NCBI GenBank assembly: GCA_949825045.1
Contig: OX463829.1
Location: forward strand, 18,012,715 to 18,076,714
Origin: Argyresthia goedartella
Taxonomy: Eukaryota > Arthropoda > Insecta > Lepidoptera > Argyresthiidae
Reading direction: 5' to 3'
Length of the DNA stretch: 64,000 nucleotides
The notes beneath the pieces were generated by a model. That model searched no databases and was not told the DNA's origin. It saw only the letters and a program-made list of their open reading frames with translations. The position numbers and the translations under genes are program-made. Positions within the stretch are counted from its first letter, which is position 1; each line of letters starts with the position of its first letter. Below, one piece after another: positions 32,080-43,182 of this stretch.

Positions 32080-33893
32080 CTAGCGGGAACCTCCGCGGGA
32101 TCCGAACCCGCTCAGACCTCCGTCGGCCTGGTAACTCGGCTGCTGATATGCCACCGGTGGCATATCAGACCGCATGTACATTAGGGGGTCCCAACCCGCA
32201 TAATAGGCCCCTCGCTGTCCCGGTACCCGACCATACCGGACTGTGAACGGTGTGCCCGGTGGCCACCGTGGATGGAGGGGGGAGAGCGGATCCAACCTGG
32301 GGCGCTCTAGGAATGGGGGCGACATCCGACTGTTCGCCTCCCTGTTCGCCTCCCAGAGCGACGGGCAGGGTGGCGCAGAAGGTGGTGGGCACCCAGCCTT
32401 CGCGCCACTCATAGGTGCCATCTGACACCCGCCCGTAACACGCGGTGAGCCAGCGGCCCGCAGTCCTCGCTGACCCTGGACAGCGGCGACCGAACCCCGG
32501 CTGTCCCGCCTGTTACCCCCCGCGCTGCCCCCTTCCCCTCGGTCCCGTCCGCGGGTACCCCAGTCACCCCGTTGGTGACTCCCGTTGCCCGGAGGGGGAC
32601 TGGGTCCGGCCCTGGTTGGGCCCTGTGACCGACCAACCTGAGTCCGGCCCTGGTGACCGTCCGATGGGCCTGACCGGTTCAGGCACAACACGACGTGATG
32701 CCTGCCACCGCAGCCCTCACAGGGGGACGCCCGTGAGCACTCGCTCAGCGGGTGCGGCCCCAAACAACCGAAACACAATCGGTGGCGGAAGACCACCTTC
32801 CTGCGGGCAGCCACACCGAGCGCCTTAAAGTTGGCGCAACTGGTCACCTCATGACCGGCACTGTCGCAGTGCACACAGCCGTCACCCGACGGCGCGGCAC
32901 TCAAAACGCCAAATTGTTTTGACCGACCACCCCCCCGTGGGGGTGGGGGGCGCGGCCCCTCCCGCATCCCCGCGGGTTGGCGCTGCACACTGGCCTCCGA
33001 ATCCATGGTGTCGCATCGCCTGCATTCACCCTCCAAAAACTCCGTTAATTGGACGAGCGTGGGCAGTTCCGAGCTACTGCCCCCATGCAGCTGTTCAAAA
33101 CGACTTTGAACAGCTGCAGGCAACCGAGACAAAACCATATATAACACAATATATGACCATTGGTCTACCGGCAGACCAAGGTTCTGAAGGACCTTAGTGG
33201 CCACCAGCACAGGGTTGAGCACCTGTACCCGGATGTCAACATCCCGGGTTACTCTTGGGATGCTGAACAGCTTCCCCAGCTGCGCATCAACCAACCGCCT
33301 TTTGTGTTGGTAGCGGTCAAACAATATGACCCGGGCAATCTCATAATTGCCCGCCGTAACCGTTAGGTGACCGACCAACTCCTTTGGTTCACCCCGCAGT
33401 GCCATCAATAGCTGGGCCAACTTGTAGGCGCTGTCCAGGTCGTCCCGACCGTGGACCAGGCTATCGAACAAATTGATGAATGCCGGCCACTCATCAATTG
33501 CCCCACCGGAGGCCGGAATCTCCAGGTGTGGAAGCCGTCCAACCACACCCTTAGGGGGGGGGGGGGGTCTCCGCTACCCTCCCCGCGGTCATCCCGACGC
33601 GACCGCTTAATTTTCTCGGCGCGACGCTCGATGTCGCCCAAGCACTCCATCGCTTGGTCAGCATCCGCGCAGAGCTGCCTCACTGCAGCCACCGAGGCCT
33701 CATCCGTAAGCCCGAGGGCTTCAGCCTCGGCAGCCAGCCGACACACCTTCCCGACGCGTGTCATTGCGTCCTCCACACGCTTGAGCAGGACATCGTCCAT
33801 GTCGGGTCGCTCCACATACTTGTGAGTATGGGCGAGCCATCTCATCTCCTCACGGACACCATATCGCAGTACCGTCAAGGGCGAAGGTGCCAT
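32080..33893 (-). pseudogene. gag: BEL/Pao 1 Gag, frameshifted at a G14 tract
   Basis: Structural protein of the particle. The first frame (33893-33568) starts MAPSPLTVLRYGVREEMRWL and contains a long helical acidic region. The frame is lost in a run of 14 G (33554-33567, C on the coding strand). It continues in the second frame (from about 33546) with VGRLPHLEIPASGGAIDEW, the DUF1759-type BEL gag core, and then Cys/His knuckles (CVHCDSAGHEVTSC, CFGCLGPHPLSEC, CEGCGGRHHVVLC). A Gly/Arg/Pro-rich C-terminus follows. It ends at a single UAG in the same frame as pol. Confidence 0.88.
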
Positions 33894-34552
33894 GGTTACC
33901 GATTTAATTGTTCCTGGTCCTATGCTTCACTGCCGAACTAAGCACAGCCAGATACCAGCACTTTCCCGTCAGCGCTGGGCACAGAAATTAAAACTAAGTT
34001 GTAAAACCCAAGGCAACCACTAAACAATTAAATCATAAACAATATTTAATATGGTCGCCCTGTGGACATACACCTTATAATATACACTCTAAATCAATTA
34101 GAGAATGCCACCATGTGGTACAATACAAATAACACACAAAAGGTTATAATAAAAAAAAACTATTTTTCTAGTAGTGGCCCCTCCGATAGGAACCACACTT
34201 CCTTTGAGGTCAGCAAAATCAGCTTAATACCCCTTAAATAACCCGACCCTGCTGTGTAAACCGAAATAACACTGTAGGACTATAGAACCCGACGTTCTAC
34301 CGCAAGTAATACAATCTAGGCTTCGCAGAATGACTGTTCAATCCTTTATTACACAGTAGTTTCCGACTACAATTTATAACAACTGTTAACTAAATTGGCA
34401 CTTATACTTTCACTTACCGAAAATGAACTTTAATCGTGGTATACCGACCACAGACTCATTGCCGACTTGAGCCAATCTGGGATATTCTTTTCTCCCAACT
34501 ACAATGTGACAAAGGCAACCCTACCGTGAATCGATGATTTCCCACTAGGAAA

Positions 34553-34569
34553 CCGCGCTTCTGCTACCA
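34553..34569 (-). promoter_or_regulatory. primer binding site of BEL/Pao 1
   Basis: The minus strand reads TGGTAGCAGAAGCGCGG three bases after the 5' LTR; TGG is the complement of a tRNA CCA end. Element 2 has TGGTAGCAAGAGCGTGG in the same position. The leader between this site and gag (33894-34552) has no coding frame of note. Confidence 0.75.
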
Positions 34570-34572
34570 AAA

Positions 34573-35131
34573 TGATTAATTCCACGCCTCACCGAACGGC
34601 GTGGAATCCTGAGGGGTTGTGCCTTTGCCACGTGAGAGAAAAGAAGTGATGAAATTGGTTACTGACCTTGTCTCCGTAGGCAGGAAATCGAAAGCTCGAT
34701 TCGAGACGGGAATACGGGAAAAGGGCACAGTTTGGGATAGGATATGGAGTGAATCGAAACCTATCGTTGCTGCCGACGCTATCGCCGGCGTGCTGCCTGC
34801 CGTGACCGTGGAGTCGCCGCTACCGATGCGACGATGTCCAATCAACAGGGATCACTTGACCGCTAACGCGAATCTAATTACAATCAATAGCCCGACGCTA
34901 TAAGGTAGATTTACACTCTGACCAGGCCCGATGCCTGTATGATAATTGGTACACCGAAATACCATCACGGGGCCCGAGCCGCCATGTTATTCTCACCGAT
35001 GAGACAGACCAAGAGAAAGATTAACCTCCAATTTTACATCTCGTTTCCGATACGAGTGACAGCTGCGATTCTGTTTCCGTTCCGAGTCGCGCAACAAGAG
35101 GAGGTGCGTTCCGAAGCATAAATATTAAACA
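34573..35131 (-). repeat. BEL/Pao 1 5' LTR
   Basis: Partner of 29138-29696, the same length of 559 bp. Followed on the right by TATTT, the target duplication. Confidence 0.95.
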
Positions 35132-35399
35132 TATTTGGTTAAAAGTACAATTATTAAAAGTGCAGCTATTATAAGATGTTACATTTTGTCCGGGTATCTT
35201 GATATTTTGAGACATGTTTACATCTTGAGTTGTTAGTTGAAGGCTTGAAGAAGGCTGCGGTGATGAGCTACGAGGAACCACTGGTAAGGGCATTAGTGTC
35301 GCGCTTGTACTCGGCTGAGGCTGAAGCGATGATGAAGCTGGATTATTAGTGAAAGCTATTGATTCTGTTATTTGTTCGTTGATCCGTTTTTTATTTCCT

Positions 35400-35410
35400 A
35401 TTGAGTTCTC
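35400..35410. repeat. 11-bp target duplication, left copy
   Basis: ATTGAGTTCTC at 35400-35410 recurs at 36714-36724 and brackets the LINE fragment inside the recombinase gene. Confidence 0.9.
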
Positions 35411-36713
35411 CACCAACACCACCACCAACACCAGCGTAATGATTAAAAAGCTGTATGAGATCACGGGCGATTATGACTTCTGCCAGATCGTAGGACAGCT
35501 CCTCAGTAACCGCCGGTTTCAAGTTAACCTGCAAACCCAGAAGAGCCGTTGGAGAAATCAGCGTAATGGATTGCCACAGGGTAGTGTCCTGGCGCCAAGT
35601 CTGTTCAACATATATACAAATGACCAGCCTAGGACACAGGATACCAGAAGCTTCATATACGCTGACGACCTAGCACTCGCGGCTTAATCGGACACCTTCG
35701 AGAGCGTGGAGGGAATAATCTCCTCTTCCCTGAACAAGCTTGGCGAATACTATGCTGCTAACGGTCTGAAGCCAAACCCAGCCAAAACCGAGGTCTGTGC
35801 ATACCATCTCCGCAATAGGGATGCTAAAAGGGAACTTAACATCACATGGAGAGACGTAAAACTGTCCCACAACAGTTTCCCTAAGTACCTCGGCGTAACC
35901 CTAGACAGAAGCCTGACAATGAAGCAGCATTGCACGAAGACCCAACAAAAAGTTTGCACACGCAACAACCTGCTCAAGAGGCTGACCACGACATCCTGGG
36001 GAGCAAAGCCAACCGTCCTGCGCACCACAGCTCTGGCGCTGTGCTACTCTGCGGCTGAGTACGCCTGCCCTGTGTGGGAACGTTCAACGCACGCAAAGCT
36101 GGTCGACGTGGCAATGAACGAGTCATGTCGATTAATAACGGGCTGTCTGAAACCCAAACTAACCGACAAGCTGTACCAGCTAGCAGGAATAGCCCCCCCG
36201 GAGGTTCGGAGATCTGTCTCTAGCTCGGTTGAAAGGTCAAAGCAGACACATGACAGATGGCATCCCCTGTTCAACCATGTACCAGCCAGGCCCAGGCTGC
36301 GTTCCAGAAAAAGCTTCCTGCACTCAGTGCAGCCGCTAAGTCAACCAGCTCAAACTACACGCCTTGCCAAGTGGCAGTCACGACTGAACCCTACAGACCC
36401 GAGCAACTGCGTGAAAGAGAAACTAGCTGAAGGATACAAGCTCCGCTGGCCGATCTGGAAATCTCTCAACCGTCGCAGAGCTGGAGTGGGGAGGTCCAGA
36501 GCTAACCTGGCGAGGTGGGGCATCATCTCGGAACTAGACACGGCGTGCGTCTGTGGATACCCGAGACAGACGATTGCGCACATGACTGGGTGCCCTGCGT
36601 GCCCGACAACCTGCACGGACGAGGAGCTGTATAAGGCTACCGAGCGAGCTATTGCGGTTGCGGCCTTTTGGGCAGCCCGTATCTGAGATGACCGTCGACT
36701 CGAAAAGAAGAAG
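35411..36713 (+). mobile_element. 5'-truncated LINE inside the Crypton-like gene
   Basis: A 1303-bp insertion flanked by an 11-bp duplication, with its 3' end at GAAAAGAAGAAG (36702-36713) and its 5' end within the reverse transcriptase. It is oriented opposite to the interrupted gene. Confidence 0.88.
35436..36686 (+). pseudogene. LINE reverse transcriptase C-terminal half, one stop
   Basis: The frame starts inside the reverse transcriptase (LYEITGDYDFCQIVGQLLSN), passes NGLPQGSVLAPSLFNIYTND and the catalytic FIYADDLALAA, hits one stop at 35685-35687, and continues in the same frame to 36686. Thumb and C-terminal regions follow (FPKYLGVTLDRSLTMKQH; ALALCYSAAEYACPVWERST). A terminal Cys/His knuckle reads CVCGYPRQTIAHMTGCPAC. 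No RNase H is seen. The clade is not certain. The lone stop suggests a modest age. Confidence 0.85.
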
Positions 36714-37170
36714 ATTGAGTTCTCGATATAGCCTTCGGCGACTGTGCTCGATTTCCATCCACCGTGCCGCTTGATCGTGGTTAAATCAGCTCCCGAGTCA
36801 GCTAGTAATGTGGCAGAAGTCTGCGGAAGCAGTGTCCGATGTATTCTTCTGGTTTAGGCAAATTTAAAAACGTAGCGATTATTTTCGGGATTTGACTAAT
36901 TTTATTTTTGCCCTTAACTTGTCTTACGCATTGGTTATTTCTGTACTGCAAAAGAAAGCGCTTGGTACTCAAATTATCAGGTCGTAGTTCTCTATATTTC
37001 CTTACGATGGTATAAAAATTGTCACCAATGACAAAAGATCTCTGAATTTTTGTTTTAGTGTCTGGTATCTTCACTAGAATAACATTTCCATGAATTTCGA
37101 GGTCATCTGTAGATATGTTGGTCAGTTCTTGGCAACGACAGGCACCATTTACGCCTAAAATCAAGACGAC

Positions 37171-37259
37171 CTGTAAAATTATAGACAAGAATTAGGTAAG
37201 TATGTATGTTCTACGTGAATGCAAAAGGAAATCATCAACAGGTAAAAGCCAGGACTTAC
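37171..37259 (-). other. 89-bp GT-AG intron of the Crypton-like gene
   Basis: On the minus strand exon 1 ends CTGAAG, followed by GTAAGTCC at the donor and CTATAATTTTACAG at the acceptor, then exon 2 begins GTCGTCTTGATT. The splice is phase 0 and joins two parts of the recombinase domain without loss. The unspliced frame runs into a stop soon after the donor. Confidence 0.75.
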
Positions 37260-38039
37260 CTTCAGTCCCAAGTATTGGTCATCAGGGGCGTTTTGTAAGA
37301 AATTATCAATTTCTGTTGCAGTCAGCACTCTTGACTTTTTACTGCGAAATCCTTCAGATTTCCTTTTAAGGAATGCGGTCAGTTTCGGGTACTCCTTTAT
37401 GTTGATGTTATTTTTTGTTAAAATCGTGGTTCTTAGCATAGAATGCATAGCCCATAACGTGCTCGGCTTATATTGTTTTGCTTTCTCACTAAAATACGAG
37501 AGCAATACATTTTCAGAAAATGAAGTCGTTTTCTTTTCCTTTTGCCAACGTATAAAATTTTCATAAGTACTGTTGTATCTGCATTTAGATTTTTCCGGAA
37601 ACAGATTATCAACAACTTCTTGGGCCGTCTCTAATAGTTCTGGCGGTGTGTTAGGGATAACATCATCACTGTCGCTCGAAGTATCCATATTTTACAAAAA
37701 ACACAAAGATAAATGCTAAATCAATCGAAGTTTTTGCGAAAATGCGCGGCTTTTCCTTTTTTTATTCGCCCGTTTCTGGAGTAGGCTAAGATCATAATCA
37801 TGCAGCCACTTCTTCCGTGATTCCGCGCGTTTTATATACAAAAATAATTTCGTTTTTAATTTTCTGTATGCACCAAGGAGGTTGGTAACTGGTAAAAAAA
37901 AACTGTATGTGGCCAGTAACAATTTACTTGAAATTTAATTAGTAGACAGTTAAAGTCTCTTTGCAGTATGACTGCTGACAAATAATAAAAAAAAAACCGG
38001 GTATGTAATGGAATTTCATACATACTTCCCACCCTTGGG

Positions 38040-38521
38040 TCGGAAGGATTTTCATACAAACTTCCATACCTTGGGATGAAAGGATTTGAAGGGCGGGATA
38101 AAGGCGTTTCTTCCCTCTAATTGGTATAAATAGTATGTATTTTCAGAGCAGGTGTGATAAAAAAGCATATATGACATCTCGAAGACAGTCCGATACTGTA
38201 GACTGCCAGACCGAGAAGAGCTGCCCCAACATTCTTCTGGTAGCACCCTGTGGCGAGAATTCGAAGTGCGAAAATGATTTATTAGTTTCACATATATTCA
38301 TTACTGACTTATTTCGTAAATATATTTTCTTACTTTTATGTCTAGCCACACAGCGCTAGTGCGGCAACAGAGGTATAAATTTCCTCTGAAATCATTCCGA
38401 AAGCTTTCTTTGTGAGGCGGAAAAGTCCAACAAATTCAGCCTTCAGCGGCATCCGTTCGTCGTTATGAAGATGCCTGAGTCGTTCCTCGTCTGCTGCAGC
38501 CAGAAAGACAGCCCGCGCCAT
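38040..38521 (-). pseudogene. PIF/Harbinger transposase N-terminal remnant
   Basis: On the minus strand an ATG at 38521 begins MARAVFLAAADEERLRHLHN and continues MPLKAEFVGLFRLTKKAFGMI, the typical N-terminus of HARBI1-like transposases. After stops and frame changes come GATRRMLGQLFSVWQSTVSD (the 'SQSTVS' helix-turn-helix motif) and FHPKVWKFV, matching the 'FPKVVGFVDG' region just before the first catalytic Asp. The DDE core itself was not found downstream, so this is a truncated dead copy. Confidence 0.72.
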
Positions 38522-39609
38522 CTCAAAAACTACAATCTTAAAAACACAATAACCCTAACCTAACCGAACCTTTGGTTCCTATAACCTTTAGTTTTTTACT
38601 ATTAATGTTAAACAATATTCCCAATAATCACTAGCTAACCTTGCTTGCGTGCTATTATTGCTTAAACGTACCAAAATCACAAAAAAAAGAACCTTTATCA
38701 GATTTATTCAAGCAATTCAGTGTCCGATTTATGAGAAGCAGTGTTGCCGTTAGGAAAATCTAGTTTGTGGCTTCATAATATAAAAAAGTGGCCAGTTTTG
38801 TCAAAAAAAAATACACTTTCGAAAGTAGTGGCTAAATATCTTACTATTCTTTGCGTAATTTAGTTCTCTATTACTATTGATAATATCATATTATTGTCAT
38901 AAACAATGATATTGTTTCGGTATATTATGACAGGAGTAGTATTGACTTTGTACAAAACAAACTAGGCTCAAAGTAAATAGTAATAACGTACATTTTCATT
39001 CGATAAAATCTGAATTACATAGAAAATATAATCATTCATTGGGGAAACCCTTACTCAGTAAAAGGCGATAACATCAGATTTTTTTTAAATTACTTACTCC
39101 GTTGACGGTTTCAACGGTAATAATCTAAAAATTTGCAAAAGTAGCTAGAAGTAGCTAGATTCGTTTTCGTGGTAAACATTGATTATTTTTAGCTAAAACA
39201 ATTTCGTTGAAAATCCGCTAGATCTAGCAACAAAGTGGCTAAAACGGCCACAATGATGGAAAGCCGATGTCGAAGTAGTCCCGTCTTTAGTTGACATTTG
39301 GATATTGACTTGGGTTTCGCTTGAAACATAACATGATACCGATTTACGTCAAATCATACCAATTTAGTTCATTCAATGGACTTGGGTTTTGCCTCCAATA
39401 CGATGCTACTAGAGTGATACGAATTTGACAGATGAAACCGATCCATGGCATTAAAACGTCAAAGTCTACATGATGGTCAAGCGCGGTTCGATGGCCCAAG
39501 ACCGACCCTCTTACGTTTTCTTGTTACATATCATTAATTTATATAAGGTAATCGATAGTCCTAATTAAGGCCACCATATGTTCTCATAGAACTTTTTGTT
39601 GTCAATCAA
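38522..39609. other. no gene seen
   Basis: AT-rich sequence. CCTAACCTAACC near 38567 contains only two units of the insect telomere motif and is not an array. Confidence 0.4.
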
Positions 39610-40010
39610 TCAATCGATCAGCCCACACCTACCCACTACTGGGTATACGTCTCTTCTCTACTACACCATCCACTCCGGTCCTGTGCCTCCCGCATCCACT
39701 GCTTACCGGCTTTGGAGTTGATGTCGTCCGTCTACCTGGCTGGTCTGCGAATATGATCTAGAAGTCTGATGCCTGACATGAAACGCTCAATGGCCTCTGT
39801 GCGACTTTTATTTTGTGCATATTCGCCTTTGTCAGGGTCCATGTTTCGGCACTATATGTCAGCGTGGGCACGACAAAATTATTATAAACTAGGGTCTTTA
39901 GGTTTTGCGGGATCTTTCAGCTTCCCTAAAGCGGCCCAACCCAACTGAATCCATCTGGCAAATTCCTTTTCTTGAGATCCTCAGCCAAACGACAAACACT
40001 GTCCAAGATA
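39610..40010 (-). pseudogene. RTE-type LINE C-terminal fragment
   Basis: The minus strand gives frame-shifted segments GYAQNKSRTEAIERFMSGIR-like, HIRRPAR and SKAGKQWMREAQDRSGW, then a terminal W-V-G-VG. These match RTE-clade C-termini, as does the fragment at 56145-57060. Upstream sequence (NNFVVPTLTYSAETWTL-like) belongs to the region after the catalytic box. Numerous stops. Confidence 0.65.
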
Positions 40011-40119
40011 AAAATAATGATACTGACATCGATTACTCCTAACTACAATAACATCGGTACTGAAGAGTTACTCATTATAATTTTAGTTTTGGAAATGGTC
40101 ATCTTAAGGCCGACTTGCA

Positions 40120-40545
40120 AAGATGATGATAAAGATAAAGATAAAGATAAAGATATTTTATTTGTGAATGTGGGTTACAGGGTTGTTAAATAAATATTGT
40201 TCTTGCCACACTCTACCTTAAAGGCGTACAAATATTAATTTAAATTAAATTATATTTAGATTAAATTTAAATTACATAACAATACATTATATTACATGTC
40301 CGTTTGATTATTCAAATACTGCAAATTACATAGATCCTTAATAAACATACGCTACCACCCATTAAACAATCTTTCAGTCACCATTGAGGAAATCTTGTAC
40401 GCTATAGTAGGCTTTATTAAGCAAATGTTCTTTAAGCTTTAATCTAAATAAATTAAATGATTCTATTTCTCTGATACATTTTGGAATATTGTTATAAACT
40501 TCTGATGTCTGCCGTTCTTCAAGCATATTATGAGTATCTGATCAT
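40120..40545 (-). pseudogene. LINE ORF2 end and 3' UTR with (GATAAA)n tail
   Basis: An (AAAGAT)n tract at 40128-40155 marks the 3' tail of a minus-strand LINE. The 3' UTR precedes it, and 40450-40375 encodes LKLKEHLLNKAYYSVQDFLN, the same C-terminal 'KAYYS...DFL' motif as in the LINEs at 28.3 kb and 45.7 kb. Confidence 0.7.
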
Positions 40546-40879
40546 CATCTTTTTGATGTAAATCTTATAATTTGTGTGAAAAATTGATTAAATAAAAATA
40601 ATGTATGAAGCGATATCTAATTTGCTCTATAGGTAACAAGTCTTAAAAGTGCTTAAGCTGTGCGCCCCGCCCCGCCGCCCTCCCCCCCTTGCGGACAGAG
40701 ACGGATAGCTGAGAGAGAGCTGTACAAAAATAAAGTGAAATTTGCTTGTGTTCCGTGAATACCGAAAATGATGAATGAAACTTGATTATTTTTTAAATTT
40801 CTTTGTGACATTATGCAACTTGACACTATAAGGTGCCATGTGTTTCTATTATAATTACATCATGAATGATGTTGTTCTA

Positions 40880-41108
40880 TAGGGTTCCGCACCCAAAGGT
40901 TAAAAACGGGACCCTATTACTAAGACTCCGCTGTCCGTCTGTTTGTCTGTCTGTCTGTCCGTCAGTCACCAGGCTGTATCTCATAAACCGTGATAGTTAG
41001 ACAGTTGACATTTTCACAGATAATGTATTTTTGTTGCCGCTATAACAACAAATACTAAGCAATAGAATAAAATAAATATTTAAGGGGGCTCCCATCTAAC
41101 AATTCTTT
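40880..41108 (+). repeat. lepidopteran GGTTCCG interspersed repeat, 5' part
   Basis: Begins AGGGTTCCGCACCCAAAGG and contains GGGACCCTATTACTAAGACT, a (CTGT)n-like run, TGTTGCCGCTATAACAACAA and GGGGGCTCCCATC. A second copy is at 59052-59220. The expected 3' end is absent here but lies at 41822-41876, so about 0.7 kb may have been inserted into this copy. Confidence 0.7.
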
Positions 41109-41109
41109 C

Positions 41110-41420
41110 GATACCACATACAAACTTATGAATGCACCTGGTGACGTACATGGAGTGTGAAAGTAGCTGCTCCAATAACATTGTAAACAACATTTTTCTA
41201 TGTAAAATCCAAACTATTCACTCCACACCATCCCTACCATTGTACGGTGGTACAGAAGCCTTCAAATAAGAATAATAATAATAAATCAAATAATTTATTG
41301 CAAGTAGGCAAAATAATGCACTTTTAAAAGTCAAACACCGTAAACATGAAAAAAAAAAAACAAATATGATCAACTAAACTAATGAGTATATAACTGATTT
41401 GAGTTTGAAAAAGGAAATTT
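41110..41420. repeat. fragment shared with 3.7 kb, followed by a LINE-like 3' end
   Basis: 41115-41205 is the reverse-complement counterpart of 3740-3815. From 41268 an (AAT)n tract leads into AATTTATTGCAAGTAGGC, which on the minus strand looks like a LINE 3' UTR with a short tandem tail. Both are fragments lying between the two halves of the lepidopteran repeat. Confidence 0.45.
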
Positions 41421-41821
41421 CTCCTTCAAGTGGTGATTCATGGCTGAATCTCGCAAATCAAAAAGAAACTCCGTGAACTGTACCAGTGCTTCGGAAATAC
41501 GCCCATCAGAGAAGGTAGCACCAAGAAACTCTACGAGTACTCTATGTAATTTTTTCAATTTTCGTCATTTTTTTTTCACAATGTAAGATACAAAAATTAT
41601 CTAATCTAATGACAATATCATAACGTGGTATCCATAAGTGCCAATAAGATGTCTCAAAATAACAATCTAACAAAATAAATAAATAAGAACAAAGACAAGC
41701 TGTAATGAACATTACTTATGAGAAACCAGACTGGACCAGTACCCCCAAGCAGCACCCGTTCATGAGTATGACTTGTGCACCAGCCATGACCCCCCTCGCC
41801 ACATTTGAGGGACGGGAGCAA

Positions 41822-41876
41822 CCCGCTACACAGTGCCGCGTGCGCGAGTCCTACTCGCACTTGGCCGTTTTTTTTT
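41822..41876 (+). repeat. 3' end of the lepidopteran interspersed repeat
   Basis: GCGCGAGTCCTACTCGCACT followed by TGGCCG and a T run is the usual 3' terminus of the family. A related terminus is at 61728-61770. Confidence 0.7.
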
Positions 41877-43182
41877 AAACATTTGGCTACAATTTGGAAC
41901 TCTAAGAAATACAGTGTTTAAACAAAATTTCACCTTCGGGCTAATTGAGAACCCTGAAACACGCCTCTCTTCTAAGTATTGAGATGTATCAATCAATGTG
42001 TGTTTAGATCAAAATCACCGAGGTGAAAAAACTAAAATCGCTAAGAGACTTTTATTGCGTGTTTGCAGAGCTCTTGAAGTTCTCCTGGTACGTCACCATC
42101 ACCTCCTTCATCACCTTAACAATAAAGACAAGCAAACATAACTTACGTTTAGTGGAAGTTTGAGCAAGATAGACAAACGCTTTGATTAAATAACGGTCCT
42201 TATTTACCGCCTTTTACGCATCGGTCAAAATGTGTCCGCGTGACAGACTGGGGTATTTTTCATCGGTCAAAATGTGTCCGCGTGACAGTCTAGCGGTTAG
42301 CATTCGTATTTAAGTAACCTTATCTCAACCTGTGGGATACCTAGGTATTCAGCAGTTCCGGTGGCCATCTGTGGTCTAAATCATCAGTTCCACTTCACAA
42401 AATGTTGCTTCCCGAGAGTAATTGCACAATTTACTATGAAAAATGTAAAAATGGCTGTTGGTCGAATAATTTTATTTATTAAATCTGTAAATATAACCGA
42501 AATAAAATCAAAAACCCGCAAAGTGCATCGTCAATTAGTCATCGCTGTTGGTCTGCCTATAATATCTGAAGAATTTCTCCAGGATCCGATTGTGAGATAA
42601 GCGGAAGGTAAACCCTTTCAAACAAAAAAAAATGGATTTTCCAAATAAGTCCGGTCCATCCGTCTTGAAGAAATCGAGATAAACATGAAAAAAACCAGGA
42701 AAGATCCCGACGAAATAACAACCTCCTCCTTTTAGATACAAAATTAACAGGTGGGAAATACGTCGTATACGTCCTAAAAATTTATGAAATTTTATAACAT
42801 ATATTTTGAAGTAGATAAATATTTTTTGGAAAATGTTGGAACAGCTAAATACTGTATTAATACGAATAACAGTATATACTTATACGTTGAAATATTCTCG
42901 AATTTAAAATTATAATGGTATTAAGTTTGTATGGAAATTTCATTATTCACTGGCCTCTTAAGCATTATTCAATAACGTTATTGCGTTGTAATATTAAAGT
43001 AAAAAAATAAAAACGCCTTTTCCCATACGGGCTGGAAGAGGTACATAATTACTCGGATATTAAATAACCGATTTTGCATTCCTGGAGATATGAAGGTAGT
43101 CTTATTATTAGATAAATATTTTCTTTACTTTGTGTGTGTTTGAACGTAGCTATTAAATCAAATGTCGACAACTTTGGAAATA
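41877..43182. other. no gene seen; one direct repeat
   Basis: CATCGGTCAAAATGTGTCCG with its 8 following bases occurs at 42219-42246 and again at 42261-42288 (period 42). No convincing coding frame; the 79-codon frame at 42361-42600 has no recognisable similarity. Confidence 0.5.

Larger units (their letters stand above)
29138..35131 (-). mobile_element. BEL/Pao LTR retrotransposon 1, internally deleted
   Basis: A 5994-bp element with two 559-bp LTRs and the 5-bp target duplication TATTT (29133-29137 and 35132-35136). Order on the minus strand: 5' LTR, primer site, gag, UAG, pol, purine tract, 3' LTR. By eye the LTRs differ at about eight positions (roughly 1.4%), so it is older than element 2. 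It lacks reverse transcriptase and RNase H, and gag is frameshifted in a homopolymer. Confidence 0.95.
35137..37688 (-). pseudogene. Crypton-like tyrosine recombinase gene, interrupted
   Basis: A DNA-cutting and joining enzyme of the tyrosine recombinase fold, as used by Crypton elements. Exon 1 (37688-37260) starts MDTSSDSDDVIPNTPPELLE and has the helical core-binding domain (YENFIRWQKEKKTTSFSENV, ATEIDNFLQNAPDDQYLGLK). An 89-bp GT-AG intron (37259-37171) follows. Exon 2 carries the catalytic domain: first Arg in GVNGACRCQELTNI, HxxR in GHCFRR, then after a frameshift near 36830 the His/Trp box IKRHGGWK and the presumed nucleophile Tyr in STVAEGYIENS. A LINE (35411-36713) splits it just there. 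The tail (35399-35137) is Ser/Pro/Gln-rich and ends SYNSCTFNNCTFNQ. The stop codon was pushed to about 29132 by BEL/Pao 1. All catalytic residues are recognisable, but one frameshift and two insertions make it dead here. A domesticated host copy of a Crypton is an alternative. Confidence 0.8.

Noticed and set aside
37716..38059. Minus-strand frames between the Crypton-like gene and the Harbinger relic
   Set aside because: The basic segment near 37800 vaguely suggests a transposase piece, but no motif was firm enough to name.
38560..38580. Telomeric TTAGG repeat
   Set aside because: Only two CCTAA units followed by degenerate sequence.
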